Assembly (NCBI RefSeq): GCF_000428145.1
Contig: NZ_ATZJ01000028.1
Coordinates: 1 to 52,500 of the forward strand
Direction of reading: 5' to 3'
Length of the DNA: 52,500 bases
DNA from: Chitinilyticum litopenaei DSM 21440
GTDB lineage: Bacteria; Pseudomonadota; Gammaproteobacteria; Burkholderiales; Chitinibacteraceae
The notes under the pieces were generated by a model. That model saw only the letters and a list, made by a program, of their open reading frames with translations, did no database searches and was not told where the DNA came from. The first letter of the stretch is position 1. Each line of letters starts with the position of its first letter. The translations under genes and the position numbers were made by a program. Below are positions 50,146 through 52,500 of this stretch, piece by piece.

Positions 50146-51036
50146 ATGGCGCGACCCGGAGTTGGCGAACGCACGGCCTGGCTGTTCATGGCGCCCTTTC
50201 TGCTGCTGTTTGCCGTATTCACGCTGTGGCCGCTGCTGTTCAACGGCTGGCTGGCCTTTCACGACTACTTCATCCGCAGCGGCAATATGGCCTGGAACGG
50301 CTTTGCGCATTTTGTCGCGCTGGCCGAAGACGAACAGTATTTCCACCCCGCCCTGCGGCACACGCTGATCTTCCTGCTGGTCGTGCCGGTGCTGCAGCTG
50401 ACCGCTCTGGGACTGGCGATCCTGCTCAGCCCTGCCCGCGCCGGATTCGGTTTTTTCCGCGCGCTGTGCTACTCGCCGGTCATCCTGTCGGTGACCATCG
50501 GCGCCGTGGTCTGGCAGCAGCTGCTGCAGCAGGACGGGCTGGTGAACTGGCTGCTCGGCCTCATCAGCGGCGTGCCGCGCCAGAGCCTGCCCGACTGGCT
50601 CAACAGCACCGACTGGGCGCTGCCGGCCACCATGGCATTCTTCTGCTGGAAATACGCCGGCTATTACATGGTGCTGTATCTGGCCGGCTTGCAGGGTGTG
50701 CCGAAAACGCTGCAGGAAGCGGCCATGCTGGATGGCGCCGGCCCCTGGGCGCGCTTTCGCCACGTGACGCTGCCCGCGCTGCAACCGGTGATCCTGCTGG
50801 CCACGCTGCTCTCGACGATTGCCGCGCTCAAGGCCTTTCAGGAAGTAATCGTACTCACCGGCGGCGGCAACGGCACGATCACGCTGCTGGTGTACGCCTA
50901 CTACTCGGCCTTTTATGCGCAGAATTTCGGCATAGCCGGCGCGGTGGCGCTGCTGATGACGCTGCTCTGCCTGCTGCTGGCCACGCTGCAGCTGCGCTGG
51001 TTTGGCGAACACGGCCGCCTGCGCCATGGAGGATGA
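50146..51036 (+). CDS. Sugar ABC transporter permease (MalF/UgpA type)
   Basis: A 296-residue inner-membrane permease with six helices, beginning AWLFMAPFLLLFAVFTLWPLLFNGWLAF. The EAA loop that contacts the ATPase is LQEAAMLDGAGPWARFRHVTLPAL. LLSTIAALKAFQEVIVLTGGGNGTITLLVYAYY is the typical family end region. AAGGAG precedes the ATG. It is one base from the next permease and under the paired operators at 50019. No binding protein or ATPase gene is near in this window. Confidence 0.92.
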   Translation: MARPGVGERTAWLFMAPFLLLFAVFTLWPLLFNGWLAFHDYFIRSGNMAWNGFAHFVALAEDEQYFHPALRHTLIFLLVVPVLQLTALGLAILLSPARAGFGFFRALCYSPVILSVTIGAVVWQQLLQQDGLVNWLLGLISGVPRQSLPDWLNSTDWALPATMAFFCWKYAGYYMVLYLAGLQGVPKTLQEAAMLDGAGPWARFRHVTLPALQPVILLATLLSTIAALKAFQEVIVLTGGGNGTITLLVYAYYSAFYAQNFGIAGAVALLMTLLCLLLATLQLRWFGEHGRLRHGG

Positions 51037-51037
51037 C

Positions 51038-51898
51038 ATGCCCAAGCCCCACCGCCTTGCCACCGGCCCGCTGCTGTGGCCACGCTATGCGCTGCTGTTG
51101 CCGATTGCCCTGCTGCTGTGCCTGCCGCTGGCCTGGACGCTGTCGGTCGCCATTTCCGGCGATCCGTCGCAGATGTGGCTGTTCCCGCAGGCCCTGTTGC
51201 CGCACGAACCCAGCCCGATGTGGTTCGAGCGCGTCGCAGCGGAAATCCCGATCGGCCGCTATCTGCTCAACTCGCTGGGTATCGCGGTGACGGGCACGCT
51301 GGCCAGCGCCTTGCTGGCCATACCCTGCGGCTATGCCCTGTCGCAGATTCCCTTTCGCGGGCAGGGTGCGCTGACAGCCCTGCTGGTGCTCACCCTGATG
51401 CTGCCCGGCGAGCTGGCCATCATTCCGAACTTCCTGACCTTCTCGCGCGTGGGACTGCTCGACAGCTACCTCGCGGTCATCCTGCCCGGCGTGGCGACGA
51501 CCTTTGGCGTCTTCATGATGCGCCAGGCCTTCCAGGACCTGCCGCAGGACATGCTCGACGCCGCGCGTGTCGACGGCGCCAGCGAATGGCAGCTGCTGTG
51601 GCGCATCGCGCTGCCGCAGTGCCGACCCATGGTCGCCGCGCTGGTGATCTTCGTCTTCGTGCAGAACTGGAACGACTACCTGTGGCCGGCCGTGGTGCTG
51701 AAATCGCGCGAGAAACTGCCGCTGGCCGTCGGCATCTTCAACGACCTCACCGGCCCCTTCTCGACCTCGACCAGCATGGTCATGGCCGCCATCATCGTCG
51801 CCACGCTGCCGGTGCTGATCGGCTTCGCGCTGACACAGCGCTACTTCCTCACCAGCCCCGGCAATGCCGACGCACGGGATTATTCGGGGACGAACTGA
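51038..51898 (+). CDS. Sugar ABC transporter permease (MalG/UgpE type)
   Basis: A 286-residue permease with six helices, beginning YALLLPIALLLCLPLAWTLSVAIS. The EAA loop is LDAARVDGASEWQLLWRIALPQ. FVFVQNWNDYLWPAVVLKS and LTQRYFLTSPGNADARDYSG are the C-terminal MalG hallmarks. GGAGG from the end of the first permease gene serves as its ribosome site, so the two are coupled. The next 600 bp contain only repeats, not the ATPase. Confidence 0.93.
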   Translation: MPKPHRLATGPLLWPRYALLLPIALLLCLPLAWTLSVAISGDPSQMWLFPQALLPHEPSPMWFERVAAEIPIGRYLLNSLGIAVTGTLASALLAIPCGYALSQIPFRGQGALTALLVLTLMLPGELAIIPNFLTFSRVGLLDSYLAVILPGVATTFGVFMMRQAFQDLPQDMLDAARVDGASEWQLLWRIALPQCRPMVAALVIFVFVQNWNDYLWPAVVLKSREKLPLAVGIFNDLTGPFSTSTSMVMAAIIVATLPVLIGFALTQRYFLTSPGNADARDYSGTN

Positions 51899-51942
51899 GG
51901 CAGGAGTAGCTTGTGCTGCTGTTGTGCTTGCACAGCCCGTTG

Positions 51943-52061
51943 GCCCTTCGGGCTGCCCTGCGATGCTCGCTTTTCCGGGGGCGCGGGACAACTCGGCCCT
52001 GCGGGCCTCAGACACGTCCCGCACCTGATCCTCCCCCTTCGGGGAAAACTGCGCTTCTCGG
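51943..52061. repeat. Dispersed repeat, first copy, 3' of the permeases
   Basis: About 119 bp beginning GGCCCTTCGGGCT and ending GCGCTTCTCGG. It is similar in order and wording to 52390-52500 (shared CCCTGCGATGCTCGC and CCCTGCGGGC blocks). Noncoding; origin unknown. Confidence 0.6.
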
Positions 52062-52110
52062 CGGCTGCGAGGGCATCGCGTGCCAAGCAGCGGCACAATA
52101 TACCCATGCA

Positions 52111-52157
52111 GTGATAAGCCTACAGACAAATAATATAAAGGGCTGCAGTTGCATACC
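52111..52157. repeat. 47-bp palindromic element, copy 11
   Basis: GTGAT-N8-AGAC-N13-GGCT-N8-ATACC: right half perfect, left half diverged, spacing exact. Two hundred bases downstream of the permease operon. Confidence 0.62.
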
Positions 52158-52169
52158 CACCATCGCAGC

Positions 52170-52233
52170 TTGGGTTGAGCGTAGCGAAACCCAACAATCC
52201 AGCGAGTAGGTACGAATAGCGCAGCGTATTCGT
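52170..52233. repeat. Two short hairpins of a common intergenic repeat type
   Basis: TTGGGTT-N11-AACCCAA (52170-52194) and ACGAATA-N8-TATTCGT (52212-52233) follow each other. The first resembles the widespread TTGGGTT/AACCCAA intergenic hairpin found in many Proteobacteria. No gene is evident here. Confidence 0.5.
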
Positions 52234-52389
52234 ATGCATGGGTTTATGCGCCTGCGGCGCGGTGTTTTGATGCCGGGGATGCCCGGCGGCACGTCAGGGG
52301 GCTCTACTGCACCCCACAAAGCCTGCGACTTTGCGGGGACCCCGCGCTTGCCAAGCCCCCCGACACCCCCAAGGCGCGCCCGCTCCGCC

Positions 52390-52500
52390 GGCCCTTCGGG
52401 CTACCCTGCGATGCTCGCAAACCACAGCGCGGGTTCGAAACTCGCCCTGCGGGCTCAAACATCTCACCCGCGAAACCCTGTGGCTTGCTGCGCTTCTCGG
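52390..52500. repeat. Dispersed repeat, second copy (cut by the window end)
   Basis: Begins GGCCCTTCGGGCTACCC and ends with GCGCTTCTCGG at the window edge, paralleling 51943-52061. The middle differs. The stretch 52234-52389 between the copies holds no recognisable gene. Confidence 0.6.

Noticed and set aside
51288..51324. Possible further copy of the 47-bp element inside the second permease gene (GGTAT ... ATACC)
   Set aside because: Only 37 bp long and lacks the AGCC/GGCT boxes at the required distances.
1..52500. tRNA or rRNA genes
   Set aside because: No cloverleaf-like TTCGAATC/GGTTCGA arms with matching acceptor stems or rRNA signature sequences were seen; the GGGTTCGAA at about 52430 lies in a repeat without the rest of a tRNA.

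Overview
The window reads as a chromosomal segment of a GC-rich (by eye low-to-mid 60s % GC) Gram-negative bacterium. The block nadB / rpoE-rseA-rseB-rseC-mucD-(glutaredoxin-like)-lepA-lepB-DUF4845-rnc-era-recO is a gene order typical of Betaproteobacteria. Together with the pmbA/darP pair, the other household genes and neisserial-type ATTCCC...GGGAAT palindromes, it points to Betaproteobacteria, most likely Neisseriales (Chromobacteriaceae/Chitinibacteraceae-like). The genus cannot be fixed from sequence alone.

Layout. 0-0.3 kb: start of an IS110-family transposase, cut by the window edge and lying against a REP-like half palindrome. 0.3-14.9 kb: mixed housekeeping and accessory genes (membrane protein, diguanylate cyclase, CNNM/CorC-type transporter, htpX, TetR with a secreted NTF2-like protein, DUF2461, methyltransferase, YccF, YitT, aminotransferase with divergent MarR, class 1A dihydroorotate dehydrogenase, periplasmic binding protein, DNA glycosylase). 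15.0-18.3 kb: a PAS-PAS-GGDEF-EAL sensor. 18.5-21.9 kb: pmbA divergent from darP-HAD phosphatase-esterase. 21.9-24.1 kb: two poorly characterised genes. 24.2-34.3 kb: a long minus-strand run from sigma-E and its regulators through mucD, lepA, lepB, rnc, era and recO. 34.5-36.1 kb: nadB. 36.1-39.7 kb: a graveyard of three broken insertion sequences (IS1380-, IS5- and IS4-type) around an AT-rich, probably acquired, TPR/O-GlcNAc-transferase-like gene. 39.7-46.7 kb: pepD, srkA, rlmJ, nitroreductase, sugar-isomerase-like protein, LysR. 46.8-52.5 kb: a soluble multi-PAS chemoreceptor, a polysaccharide deacetylase divergent from two sugar ABC permeases, and repeat-rich DNA.

How the genes work together. 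The sigma-E operon couples the envelope-stress sigma factor with its anti-sigma system, a periplasmic protease and translation/secretion/RNA-processing genes. Three c-di-GMP/PAS signalling proteins suggest active control of motility or biofilm. The deacetylase and permeases share a control region with two LacI-type palindromes.

Most notable: (1) eleven copies of one 47-bp palindromic element with strict geometry GGTAT-N8-AGCC-N13-GGCT-N8-ATACC, spread over the whole window, often lying on or just after stop codons, and once inside a coding sequence; (2) three tandem ~113-130 bp repeats carrying DnaA-box-like TTNTCCACA motifs in fixed geometry between pepD and srkA; (3) the IS-flanked glycosyltransferase island next to a heptanucleotide array that forms the nadB stop codon.
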